64,000 nucleotides of DNA from Streptomyces gossypii. Its GTDB lineage: Bacteria > Actinomycetota > Actinomycetes > Streptomycetales > Streptomycetaceae. The stretch is taken from the NCBI RefSeq assembly GCF_025165795.1, contig NZ_JAJAGO010000003.1:62001-126000 (forward strand), written 5' to 3'. Position numbers and translations under genes: made by a program. Positions within the stretch are counted from its first letter, which is position 1; every line of letters begins with the position of its first letter. The notes below the pieces were generated by a model that saw nothing but the letters and a program-made list of their open reading frames with translations, was not told the DNA's origin and did no database searches. Positions 8,521 to 18,400 of this stretch are shown here, piece after piece.

Positions 8521-11363
8521 GCGCCGTCTCCGGACCCCCGACCGATCACCGCGTCGTGGCGGTGCGCGGACGTCAGGATCGTACGGGCGCGCTCCCACTC
8601 GGCGTGCGCGCCCTGCGGGTCGCCCAGCAGCTCCAGTGCCGTGCCCAGCACCTCGTGCAACTCGGCGACCCGGTCCGCCGGGGACGGGTGCTCCCGTGCG
8701 TGGCCGATTCCGATCCGCGCCCAGTGCGCCGCCTGCACGGGGTCGCCGAAATCGCGGTGGCACTCGGCGAGGGAACTCGCCGCGTCCATCCGCAGGCCCG
8801 GCGTCGTCCCCTGGCGGTAGCTGAAGAGGAGCAGCCGACTGGCCTCGGTCTGGTTGCCCAGCCTGACGTGGCAGAGGCCGATGTTGTTGGAGAGGGCCGC
8901 GGCGGCGCTGCCGAAATCGGCCGACCCCAGCGACTCCAGCGCCTGCGTACCGTGGGCCACCCCCTCCTCGTACCGCTCGGCCGCGCCCAGCGCCGCGATC
9001 AGGTTCATGGTGGTCAGCATCGCGTCCTGCTTCCGGCCGAGTTGCCGGAAGAGCGCCCACGCCTCCCGCAGCATCGAGATGCTCTCCTCTCCCTGGCCCT
9101 GCTGGCCGCGGACCTTGCCGAGCTGACCGAGCGCCACCGCACGGGCGAAGGGCTCGCCCCGGCGCTCGCCCACCCGCAGGACCAGCGCGCACAGTGCCTC
9201 CTGTGTCCGCCAGCGCACCCGGAGCTTGAGGCAGTTCTCCAGCGCACGGAGCGCTTCCAGGGCGAAGTCGGAGAGCGGAGCCCCCGTACCGTCCAGGGGC
9301 ACGTCGTCGTACCGGGGGTCGGCCAACTGCCCGGCGAGCGAGACCACGTCCGGGAGCGCCTCCTCGGCCCAGTCCAACGCCTCGCCCGGGGTGGCGAACG
9401 ACAGGCTGTGCGGGAAGCGGGTCCCGCCTCGGAGGTACCGCCCGGCCAGGATGCTCAGGCCCGCCAGCGGCTCGTTGACTCGGTAGAGCGCCCCGAGGTA
9501 CCAGCGGGCCAGCCCAGCCAGGCCGGAATGCAGCCGCGCGGCGGGCAGCAGGGCCCCCTGCTCGGCGGCGACGGCGCGGACCAGGTCGTGGGGCTGGTAC
9601 AGATCCGGGCGCGGTGCGCTCACGATCTGCGAGTCGGCCAGGCGCTCGAGCGCCTGGCCGCACAGCGCGGGCGTCGAGCCCGCGAGCGCCGCCATGGAGG
9701 CCGCGCAGAAAGACCCCACCGCCGCCACACCGAGCAGCGAGAACAGCTCCGCGGCCTGGCGGTCCACCGGTTCGTGGCCGGAGGAGAGCTGGTCGATGCC
9801 GACCAGCAGGCTGGCGCGTACGTCGAGTTCGGCCACGGCCAGCTCGTCCAGGCGGCGGTGCTCGTCGCGGAGCAGCCGCAGCCAGTCCGCGAGTCGCCAC
9901 CGGGGGCGGGCGGCCATCCGCATCGAGATGATCTGGAGGGCCAGTGGAAGTCCACCACAGAGCGCGGCCAGTGCCTCCCACTCGTCCGTCGCGCCACCCG
10001 ACTCCGCATGCCCGGTGACCAGTTGGACCAGCTCCACCGCGTCGGCGGTGGGCATCGGAGCGACGTGCAGATGCTGGGCGCCCTCGATGCCCAGCAGCGG
10101 TGCCCGGCTGGTGACCAGTACGGCCGACTCCGGCGAGACCGGAAGCAGCGGTGTGATCTGCTGGCCCGTCACCGCGTTGTCCAGCAGCATCAGTACCCGC
10201 CGGGTGCGCAGCTGCCGGTGGTAGCGCGCGAGCGCCTCGTCCAGGTCGCCGGTCGGGTGGTCCTGCGTCACCTCCAGTGCGCGCAGCAGCACCGACAGCG
10301 CCTCATCAGTTCCGGCGGGCGCCCGCGCCGGGTCGGCCCCGTGCAGGTCGACGTAGAGCACCCCGCCGGGGAAGTGGTCGGCGACCTCGTGTGCCAGCCG
10401 TACCAGCAGGGCCGACTTCCCCACCCCGCCCGGCCCGTCGATCATCAGCCGGGTGGGCGCCGGAGCCTGACGCAGCAGGACCGCCCGGGCGCGGGCGAGC
10501 TCCTCCCGGCGCCCCACGAAGGTGCCGACGGGCGGCGGCATCGCGGCAGGGTGGTCCATCTTCCGTACGGGCGCCACGGAGTACCGTGCCGGAGCCGGTG
10601 CGGCGAGCGCCGGGCGCGTGGTGGGGACCGCCAGCAGTTGCGGGTCCTCACGCAGGATCGCTGCTTCCAACTCCCGCAGCTCGGGCTGCGGCTCGACACC
10701 CAGCTCCGCGACGAGCGTGTCCCGGGTGCGGCGGAAGACCTCCAGCGCGTCCGCTGTGCGGCCACTGCGGTGGAGCGCGAGCATCAACTGCCGGGTGAAC
10801 TGCTCCCGCAGTGGGTGCTCCCGTACCAGGGCGGTCAGTTCGGCCACGACGCTCCGGTGCCGGCCGAGCGCCAGGTGGGTCTCGAAACGCTCGTGCAGCA
10901 CGGCCAGCCGCAACTCCCACAGGCGGGGCGCCTCGACCTCCCGCACCGGGCACTCGCCCAGGTCGGAGAGGGGTTCGCCGCGCCACATGGCCGCCGCTTC
11001 GTCCAGTAGCGCCGCCCGGTGCGGATCCTCAGACGTCAACCGGCGGGCGCGGTCCAGCAGGGCGTCGACCCGCTCGGCGTCGCTCTCCTCGGCCGCCAGT
11101 GTCAGGCGGTAGCACCCGGGCTCCGTCCGGAGCCGGTCCGGCGGCAGGACCCGGCGCAGTCGCATCACATAGGTACGCACCGTGGTGCGGGCGCCGTCGG
11201 GCGGCTGGTGCCACAGGCTCGCCGCCAGCTCCTCGGCCGACAGCGAATGCCGGGGGTTCAGGGCGAGGGCGGCCACCACCGCGCGGAGTCGCGGGGCACC
11301 CGGCAGTAGCAGTTCACCGTCGTCCCCCACGACCTCCAGCTGACCGAGTGTCCGGATGTCCAT
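8493..11363 (-). CDS. AfsR/SARP-type regulator with NB-ARC and TPR-like domains
   Basis: 956 aa in classical AfsR order. The OmpR-type winged HTH is at about residues 1-95 (IRTLGQLEVVGDDGELLLPG, TVRTYVMRLRRVLP). The bacterial transcriptional activation domain is at about 100-245 (DLGECPVREVEAPRLWELRL). The NB-ARC ATPase (about 280-560) has Walker A GPGGVGKSALL, Walker B VLMLLDNA and GLPLAL. The helical C-terminus (600-950) is TPR-like. Such proteins activate secondary-metabolism promoters. The gene faces away from the StrR-like activator and NRPS operon 0.5 kb to the right, so it may be a higher-level regulator of that cluster, although no binding site was verified. The ATG at 11363 is followed immediately by family-like sequence. 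Confidence 0.9.
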   Translation of the reverse strand: MDIRTLGQLEVVGDDGELLLPGAPRLRAVVAALALNPRHSLSAEELAASLWHQPPDGARTTVRTYVMRLRRVLPPDRLRTEPGCYRLTLAAEESDAERVDALLDRARRLTSEDPHRAALLDEAAAMWRGEPLSDLGECPVREVEAPRLWELRLAVLHERFETHLALGRHRSVVAELTALVREHPLREQFTRQLMLALHRSGRTADALEVFRRTRDTLVAELGVEPQPELRELEAAILREDPQLLAVPTTRPALAAPAPARYSVAPVRKMDHPAAMPPPVGTFVGRREELARARAVLLRQAPAPTRLMIDGPGGVGKSALLVRLAHEVADHFPGGVLYVDLHGADPARAPAGTDEALSVLLRALEVTQDHPTGDLDEALARYHRQLRTRRVLMLLDNAVTGQQITPLLPVSPESAVLVTSRAPLLGIEGAQHLHVAPMPTADAVELVQLVTGHAESGGATDEWEALAALCGGLPLALQIISMRMAARPRWRLADWLRLLRDEHRRLDELAVAELDVRASLLVGIDQLSSGHEPVDRQAAELFSLLGVAAVGSFCAASMAALAGSTPALCGQALERLADSQIVSAPRPDLYQPHDLVRAVAAEQGALLPAARLHSGLAGLARWYLGALYRVNEPLAGLSILAGRYLRGGTRFPHSLSFATPGEALDWAEEALPDVVSLAGQLADPRYDDVPLDGTGAPLSDFALEALRALENCLKLRVRWRTQEALCALVLRVGERRGEPFARAVALGQLGKVRGQQGQGEESISMLREAWALFRQLGRKQDAMLTTMNLIAALGAAERYEEGVAHGTQALESLGSADFGSAAAALSNNIGLCHVRLGNQTEASRLLLFSYRQGTTPGLRMDAASSLAECHRDFGDPVQAAHWARIGIGHAREHPSPADRVAELHEVLGTALELLGDPQGAHAEWERARTILTSAHRHDAVIGRGSGDGAHGVPVSSS

Positions 11364-11900
11364 GAACGGTCCCTCCTGCGTGCCCGTGACATCGCTGTCT
11401 CCTGCGGTGTTGCGGCTCCGCCGAGTCTAGGGTCTCTCGTTCGGATCTGGCTGGGCTTGCCCTGGCCACCCACCCCGCCGCGTGGGTGTCACTCGCCGAC
11501 GATCCGAGTCGGCTCCCTCCTGCGCCTTGCGATCCGGCCTAGGCCGTCCCGGTACGAAGCGTTCCGTTCGGGCGGTGAACCCGCCTGTGTGGTGGGCGAC
11601 TTCAGCGGGATTCGGCCCAAAACCTCAGTCTGCCGGGTACGGCTGGAAACTCCCGATTCACCGGATGTGACAGCTGTGTGTCACGGCGGGCGAACGCGGT
11701 TGTGACGGCCGTTCCCTAACGTGCGGTCATGGGCTCCATCGCTCGTGATCGGATCGTCGGCGACGCACCCGTCCGTTCCGGAGTCGGCGGGCCGCCGGGC
11801 ACCGGCACCGTCCGCGTCGAGTGGGGTTGACGCCGAGCGATGTACCTGTGACGCGTCCTGAGGTGCGCGAACAACGCAACTACGCGAGCCAGGTGGAGAC
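11364..11900. promoter_or_regulatory. Divergent 537-bp regulatory gap with inverted repeat
   Basis: The gap separates the AfsR-like gene and the StrR-like activator. I see no coding frame in it. At 11667-11684 there is a perfect inverted repeat GTGACA-GCTGTG-TGTCAC, also readable as a CRP-like TGTGA-N10-TCAC site, a candidate operator. AGGTGGAG at 11891-11898 is the RBS of the right-hand gene. Confidence 0.4.
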
Positions 11901-13082
11901 ATGGCAGAGGAGACCAGAGGGGGAAGCCGACAACCGACGCAGGAGGAGCACGTAGCGCCATCAACGTGCCTTCCACAGGAATGGACCGGCGCGCGGACGC
12001 CGCGGGTTGAGAGGACAGGACGTTTGTTTGACGAAGCTCGGCAACCGATTCATACCGTACTGGTCGACAACCTGCTCCCCGCGGACTCGCCCCGCCTGGA
12101 AGGACTGAACGAAGAGCATCTGCGAGTGCTGGCCGACAGTGAGAGAGAGTTCGAGCCGATCCTGGTGCACAGGGAGTCAGGGCGCGTGGTCGACGGCATG
12201 CATCGGCTGCAGGCCTCGATCCTGCGCGGGAAGCGGAAGATCGCCGTCTGGTATGTCGACGGGGCGCCGGAGGAGACGTTCATCCGGTCCGTCCAGACCA
12301 ACATCAACCACGGCCTCCCCCTGACCCTCCGGGATCGCAAGGCCGCTGTCGTACGCATTCTCGCCACCCATCCGCACTGGTCGGACCGGGCCATCGCGAC
12401 CGTGGCCGGGGTCTCGCCGAAGACTGTCGGAGCGGCCCGGAGAAGGCTTTCGACTGAGGAATCTCCTCAGTCGAATCCGTCGGCCGGACGCACGGGCAGG
12501 GACGGCCGGGTGCGTCCGGACGACATGAGGGAACGGCGCGAGAGGGCCCTCGTGCTGCTGGCCCAGCAGCCGAGTGTGACCCTGCGCGAGGTGGCCCTGG
12601 AGGCCGGCGTCTCCGTCAGCACCGCACACCGCCTACGACACGAACTGCGGTCCCGTACCGCCGTCCCCGACCCCGAGGCGCAGCAGCCGGTTCCGCAGGC
12701 TGCCCACGGGTCTGGGGACTCCTCACCGCTGACTGAACTTGTCGTCGCGGCGACCCAGCGAGGTCTTGCCAATGTCCCGACCCGGCGGGAGATGTCCTCG
12801 ACGCATGTCGCCGACATGCGGACACGGGCCTTAAAGAGCCTCTCCGACGATCCCTCGATCCGCTTTACGGACAGTGGTCGCGCCCTGCTGCGCTGGCTCA
12901 ACGGCCAGGCCCGGTGGCTGGCCGACAGCGAGCAACTGATGGCGTCCGTACCGCCGCACTGTGTCCAGACACTCGCCGAGGTGGCGCATCACTACGCGAG
13001 AGCATGGGAGCAGTTCGCACTCGAGTTGCAGCAGTTGCAGCAGTTGGAGCGGACGAACGGCTCCCTGCGGGCGGTCCCGTGA
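11901..13082 (+). CDS. StrR/NovG-type pathway-specific activator (ParB-fold plus HTH), contains TTA codon
   Basis: 393 aa. The N-terminal ParB/sulfiredoxin-like domain (about residues 45-135) shows VLVDNLLPADSPRLEGLNEE, FEPILVHRESGRVVDGMHRL and SVQTNINHGLPLTLRDRK. The first HTH follows (IATVAGVSPKTVGAARRRL). A second one appears near 225 (LREVALEAGVSVSTAHRLRH). This order is that of StrR, NovG and Tei15-type activators of antibiotic clusters. Codon 311 (12831-12833) is TTA, so translation should depend on the bldA tRNA as for many pathway regulators. The C-terminal 100 residues are helical and Gln-rich. It points toward the NRPS operon and is its most likely direct activator. Confidence 0.88.
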   Translation: MAEETRGGSRQPTQEEHVAPSTCLPQEWTGARTPRVERTGRLFDEARQPIHTVLVDNLLPADSPRLEGLNEEHLRVLADSEREFEPILVHRESGRVVDGMHRLQASILRGKRKIAVWYVDGAPEETFIRSVQTNINHGLPLTLRDRKAAVVRILATHPHWSDRAIATVAGVSPKTVGAARRRLSTEESPQSNPSAGRTGRDGRVRPDDMRERRERALVLLAQQPSVTLREVALEAGVSVSTAHRLRHELRSRTAVPDPEAQQPVPQAAHGSGDSSPLTELVVAATQRGLANVPTRREMSSTHVADMRTRALKSLSDDPSIRFTDSGRALLRWLNGQARWLADSEQLMASVPPHCVQTLAEVAHHYARAWEQFALELQQLQQLERTNGSLRAVP

Positions 13083-13312
13083 TCATCCCGGCGGGCAGCG
13101 GGCGGAGGCTTCGCACCGCCCGCTCCGCCTCTCCTCCCGCGAGCGGGCACAGACAAGCGCCGAACGCCCCGGTGCATTCGCTCGCTGAGAAGGTGCTCAC
13201 ATCCTTGCAGTTCAGAGGCGCCTCCTTCGATCTCGGCGGTAGATTGCCGGGCTCTGCTGAACACCCGAGGCCACCAGAGAAGAAAGGCCAATCGGCAGGA
13301 GGCGACCGCAGG

Positions 13313-14277
13313 TGACCAAGGGCCCCGCAATTGCGGCGGAGGCAGAACAGGCCGGGCAGCAGGACGCCGAGCGGCCCGGCGAGAAGCGCGGAAGTACGCG
13401 TCCCACGCGGCGGTTCTCCGACGAGGTTCTCGCCTCGATGAGGTCCGGTTGGGCGGAGGCCGAGCGCCGCGACCTCCAGCCGATCGAGCAGGCCCCGTAC
13501 ACCGCCCAGCGTCGCGCCGCGGTCTCCCCCCGCTTTCCCGGCGAGCGCCTCGTGGCCCCCGCGGCCGGCTCAAGGTCCGCTCCAACGACACCGACCATCC
13601 CTTCCGCCCGTACAGCGGGTACACGTACCTGACGGCAGATCAGAAAAAAGGGGCGCGGCCCTTGTGCTGGAGCCGCGGCAGGGCGCTGTGGGTGGCCACG
13701 ACGCCGCCGTCTATCTGCTGCCCCGCTCCAACCGCGAGAAAGGCAAGTTCTGGCAGGACCCCCAAGGGGAGCTGTGGGTCGGCCGCCGCAACAGCCTCAC
13801 CCTCCAACGCACCCTCTACAACGCTGTCCACGCCGTCAGGAGACTGGCATCGCCGCCGTCCGGCCGGGCGCCCGCTTCCGCGACTTCCGCGAAGCTGCGC
13901 AGCGGGCGCTCGTGGAGCACCTGGTGGCGTGGGATCTCGTCAAAGGTCCGGTGGAGCGCGTACCGGAGCCCGGCCTCCAGCGCCGCTGGACCCTGCACGG
14001 CACCGGTCACATGCTCGGCCTGGACGTGCACGACTGTATACAGGCACGCGCCGAGGCCTATGTGGAGGGCACGTTGGAGCCGGGGATGGTGCTGACCGTC
14101 GAGCCCGGCCTGTACTTCCAGCCGGACGACCTGACCGTGCCCGAGGAGTACCGCGGCATCGGCGTCCGGATCGAGGGCGACATCCTGGTCACCCCGGACG
14201 GCCGCCGCAACCTCTCTGCCGCCCTGCCGCGGACTTTCGCCGAGGTCGAGCATTGGATGGCCGCCCTGGCCGGCTGA
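13313..14277 (+). pseudogene. pepP: Broken aminopeptidase P (Xaa-Pro aminopeptidase) gene
   Basis: Three frames each carry PepP-like pieces in the right order. They are: an N-terminal part (MRSGWAEAERRDLQPIEQAP, RFPGERLVAPA); then, shifted, KVRSNDTDHPFRPYSGYTYL and VYLLPRSNREKGKFWQDPQG; then, shifted again, the C-terminal pita-bread domain (VRPGARFRDFREAAQRALVE, HGTGHMLGLDVHD, VEPGLYF, GIGVRIEGDILVT). Between the second and third piece, roughly half of the catalytic domain, including the Asp metal ligands, is missing. At least two frameshifts plus an internal deletion mean no working enzyme is made. The break lies between the activator and the biosynthetic operon. Confidence 0.85.
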
Positions 14278-14511
14278 TGGTGATCGCGACTCTGACGGAG
14301 AGGCTGGTGGGCGACGCAGGACGCTGAGGCGGGATTCCGGCCTCAGCGGCATCGCCGTCATTGGCTTGGCCTGCCGTTTCCCCGATATCCGCGACCCTAC
14401 GCACTCGACACGGCCTAAGGCACATCCGGTACCGCAGGCACATCAGGTATGTGTAATGTCCACCTGTCTGAAGAAAACTTCCCGGCTCTCTCATGTTCAG
14501 TGGGAACCGGC

Positions 14512-14560
14512 CCTGTTTGAAACAGGTGCTGTTGACGGCTCCCTGAGGACCGCCTTAGCT
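14512..14560 (+). promoter_or_regulatory. Promoter and palindromic operator of the NHLP/NRPS operon
   Basis: TTGACG (14532-14537), 17 bp, then TTAGCT (14555-14560) form a good sigma-70-type promoter about 40 bp before the NHLP-like gene, whose RBS is GGAGG at 14584-14588. Five bases upstream of the -35 box lies a perfect 15-bp palindrome CCTGTTT-G-AAACAGG (14512-14526), the position expected for an activator. Its CTGTTTGAAAC half loosely resembles the StrR half-site CRGTYGAAC, with a GTTCAGTG element at 14495. Binding by the StrR-like protein is inference. Confidence 0.6.
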
Positions 14561-14597
14561 TTCATCGAAATCAGCTACCCAACGGAGGTGTTCAGGT

Positions 14598-14891
14598 ATG
14601 GCACAAACTCTCCAGCTCACGCAGAATCCGATTGAGTCCGCAATGCGAGCGGGCATGTCCATCGACGCGATCATCGGGCGTCTCGCCTACGACGAGGAGT
14701 TCGCGAAGAACCTCGCGGAGGACCCGCGGACGACGATGGAAAAGGCGGGGCTGGCCTTCGAAAAGGAGAGCATGGACAGCCTGATGCTGGTCGACCCCAA
14801 GCGGTTCGACGCTGCCTGCGAGGCGCTCTTCAACCTCGTTGACGCCGAGTTCCTGTACAAGGTCGCCGCGCCTTCCTGTGACCCCTTCTAA
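14598..14891 (+). CDS. NHLP-like (RiPP leader-type) small protein, possible precursor or scaffold peptide
   Basis: 97 aa with strong RBS and promoter. Residues 22-75 (SIDAIIGRLAYDEEFAKNLA, EDPRTTMEKAGLAFEKESM, LMLVDPKRFDAAC) have the pattern of nitrile-hydratase-like leader peptides: a hydrophobic helix, D-E-x-F, D-P-x-x-x-x-x-x-A-G-L and a later helix. The C-terminal tail is short and different (LVDAEFLYKVAAPSCDPF), with one Cys three residues before the terminal Phe. There is no double-Gly cleavage site. It is the first gene of the biosynthetic operon, so it may be a ribosomal precursor or scaffold handled by the ATP-grasp and/or NRPS proteins. That is unproven. It might instead be a free-standing helper protein. 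Confidence 0.75.
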   Translation: MAQTLQLTQNPIESAMRAGMSIDAIIGRLAYDEEFAKNLAEDPRTTMEKAGLAFEKESMDSLMLVDPKRFDAACEALFNLVDAEFLYKVAAPSCDPF

Positions 14892-15104
14892 GAGACAGAG
14901 CGGTCTTGTGCGCGGTAGGACCATGCGGCATTAGTCGCAGGGCCGCGTGATCTCTTGTAGCAGAAGAAATCACCGGCCATCGTGGCCTGGTGGCCGACTC
15001 GGGGTCGGCCGGCACGACGTGCACGAAAGTTCTGCGTGAGTTGCGCGTGCTTGGTCGCATCGAGGTGCGACGAGCCGGAGAGAGCGAACGGGTTGAAGGG
15101 GAAC

Positions 15105-15368
15105 GGGCCAACCCTCCCGGTGCTCTCCAGTGATCCTTACGACCCGTGCATCACGTTCGACCTCGACCTGATGGTCGGGGAGACGGACCGGTCCCAGGAG
15201 GCGTTGTCAGCGCTCCGGGCAGCGGTCAACACGGCCAGCCGGTGGGTCAGGCTCGCTCCCGGAGACCTTCTGATCGTGAACAACCGCCAGGCGGTCCAGC
15301 CGCGTTCAGAGTTCCCCGCGGAATTCGACGGCATGGACCGCTGGCTACAACGCGTCGGCGCCGTCTGC
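15105..15368 (+). pseudogene. Fragment of clavaminate-synthase-like Fe(II)/2OG dioxygenase
   Basis: Only the C-terminal third is recognisable: LPVLSSDPYDPCITFDLDLM, then LAPGDLLIVNNRQAVQPRSE and FDGMDRWLQRV. In intact relatives (clavaminate synthase, Arg/Asn beta-hydroxylases) the segment reads close to GDLLIVDNRRAVHGR, whose His is the second His of the metal triad. Here it is Gln. No start, HxD motif or upstream half is found between the NHLP-like gene and this fragment. It is a dead remnant, suggesting the cluster once hydroxylated an amino acid. Confidence 0.7.
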
Positions 15369-15496
15369 GATCTCGTTCCTTCCGCCGCTGACCGGCGTGG
15401 GGGGCCGCGTGGGCGACACCCGTTTCGCTGTTTGAGTCCTCCCGGCCTCGGGGCCGGAGAATTCCGCCTCGCTTCTGACAGATCGGATGGCCACAG

Positions 15497-18400
15497 ATGC
15501 CCGCATCACTGATCCAACGGTTTGAACATTTCGCCGCGGCGACGCCTGACGCGGTGGCCCTGGTGTTCCGTGAAACGACCCTGACCTACGGCGAACTGGA
15601 CGCTCTGGCGTGCGCCTACAGCAAACGGCTGGCGGCGATGGGCGTCCGCCCCGGGGACCTGGTGGGAGTGCTCGCCGACCCTGGTTCCGAGATGGTCGCC
15701 GCGCTGCTGGGCATCCTCAAGAGCCGGGCCGGCTATCTGCCCCTGGACCCCGAGTACCCGCCTCATCGGCTGAGCTACCTGATCGAGGACGCGGACGCGT
15801 CCGCGCTCATCGTCCAGTCGCGGTTCGCGGACCGTATCCCCGAGGCAGCGCCCGCGGTGCTGCCGCTGGAGGGAGTCGAGCTGGAGCGGTCGCCCACCAC
15901 TCGTGGGGGAAAGCCGGAAGAACGCGGTGCGGACGACCTGCTCTACGTCATCTACACCTCAGGCTCCACGGGGCGCCCCAAGGGCGTGCGCGTAGAGAGT
16001 TCCAGCGTGGCCAATCTGCTGGATGCGGCGGGAGACTTCTACAAGCTGACGCCGGACGATGTGACGCTGTTCAGCTACTCCTTCACCTTCGACGCGGCCG
16101 TACTCCAGATCTTTGCTCCACTGGCCTACGGAGCCCGTCTCGTGGTGGCGGGTGCGGAGGAACGCCGTGATGTCGGCCGGCTGGCCCAGCTGGCGGACCA
16201 GCACGGGACGACGGTGTGGGACATGGTGCCCGCCATGCTGGCCCAACTCGTCGAACTGCCAGACCTGTCGGACCGCTGTGGCTCGCTGCGACTCGTCGTC
16301 GCCGGCGCGGACGTACTGCCGCCTGCCCTGGCGGAGCAGTTCCGCAAGGCACTGCCCTCCTGCGCACTACAGAATCACTACGGCCCGACCGAGGGAACGG
16401 TGACGACGACGGTCTGGTCGTGCGGCTCCGGCGAGGACTCCGCGTCGGTGCCCATCGGATTCCCGATCAGAGGGGTATCGGTGCACCTCCTCGATCCGGA
16501 CGGTGCGCCGGTGCCGGACGGGGAGCTCGGGGAGATCTGGATCGGCGGCGACGGCCTGGCGGCCGGCTACCACAACCGCCCCGAACTCACCGCGGAGCGC
16601 TTCGTCGCCGACTTGTCGACGGCTGGAGGGCGGCGGTACCGGACGGGGGACCTGGGGAGGTTCCGGGCCGACGGGGCGCTGGAGTTCCACGGCCGGGCGG
16701 ACCGGCAGCTGGCCGTTCGGGGGTTCCGCGTCGAGCCTGGTGAGATCGAGTCCGCGCTCTGCGCCGACCCCAGCGTGCAGTCCGCCGCCGTGACGGTCCG
16801 GTCGAGCGCCCAAGACGCCGTACTGGTGGCGTACGTCAGCCCTGCAGCCGGCCACCGGATCGACGTGCCCCAGCTCCGTGAACGCGTTGCGGAGACGCTG
16901 CCGGAGTACATGAGGCCGAACCTCTTCGTCGCCATGGACAAGCTGCCGTACGGGGTCAGCGGCAAGGTCAACTACCAGGCTCTGCCGGAACCGCCATCCG
17001 GGCGTCCCGAGCTGTCAGCCCCCTACGTACCGCCGGCCGGTGTTCAGGAGCAGGCGGTAGCGGCGATCGTGGTGCGCGTCCTGAAGGTCGAGCAGGTCGG
17101 CCGTCAGGACAACTTCATTGAGCTGGGGGCGCATTCGCTCCTCATGACGAGGGTCGCCACCCAACTCCGCGAGGAGTTCCAGGTCGAAGTCCCGGTCAGC
17201 GTGGTCTTCGAACAGCCCACCGTGGCAGGACTGGCCCACTGGCTGAGCACGGAAGGCGAGTCGTCGGGCCCCGCTGTCCCGGGTCCCGTTCCGGTCGACC
17301 GGGTGGGCCCCGTACCGCTGTCGCTCGCCCAGGAACAGGTGTGGTGTCTGGGCAAGTTGGCGCCCGAGAGCATCGCCTACTCGACTCAGGCCTACCTCGA
17401 CATCCGCGGGTCGCTGTCCGTCAGCCTGCTGGAAGACGCGCTGAGCGAGGTCGTCCGCCGTCATGAGGTGCTGAGGACGGCCTTCGTCGAACGGGACGGG
17501 AAACCGCAGCAGGTCGTACGGGAGCCGTTCCGGATGCGCGTCCAGGTGGAGGACCTCAGCGGCGAGCCCGAGGAGATCAGGGAGATCCTGGCAACCGATC
17601 GCATGGAGGAGATCATCTCGCGGCCCTTCGATGTCGGCCGCCCTCCCCTGTTCCGATGGATGCTCTTCAAGCTCGCGTCCGACCGCCATCAGCTGCTTCT
17701 GGTGGAGCATCACTTCATCCACGACGGCTGGTCGTTCGGCATTCTGATGGAGGAACTTCAGGAGTGCTACCGCGCCTTCTCCGCCGGTGACGAGCCGAAC
17801 CTCACGGAACTGCCCATCCAGTTCGCGGACTACGCGGTGTGGCAGCGTGACTGGCTGAACACCGATGCCGCGCAACAGCAACTCGACTTTTGGCAGCAGA
17901 AGTTGGCGGGGGCGGAGAGCCTGCTACCGCTGCCGACCGATCGGCCCAGACCCGCGGTGCAGAGTCATCACGGTGACGCCGTCGTGGTTTCACTGCCGCG
18001 TGACGTCTACGGGCGGCTTCGGCAACTGGCCGGCGTCTCGGGTGACACCGGCTACATGGTGATGACCTCGGTCTTCACGATGCTGATGCACCAGTACACC
18101 GGCAAGGAAGATGTCGTCGTCGCCATTTCCCTGGCGAACCGGCGGTACGAGGCCACCGAGCACCTGATCGGCATGCTGATCAACGGCGGCCTGCTACGGG
18201 CGGACCTGACGGGTGATCCGACCTTCGACGAACTGCGGAAGCGCGTCGCCGCTGCGGCGCTCGAGATCTACCGGAACCAGGACTATCCGTTCTCGAAGCT
18301 GGTCGAGCACCTCAATCCGGAACGGAGTCTGTCCTACAACCCCCTTTACCAGGTGGCGTTCTCCTATCACGACGCTCGGGTCCCGCGAATGTCCCTCGGC

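Noticed and set aside
6790..9981. 1063-codon open frame on the minus strand
   Set aside because: Low-complexity Gly/Arg/Pro/Ala translation spanning two unrelated genes; the plus-strand TerD-CAP and minus-strand AfsR-like genes in other frames have clear domains.
8517..11009. 830-codon open frame on the plus strand
   Set aside because: Antisense shadow of the AfsR-like gene; no domain pattern, composition typical of high-GC shadow frames.
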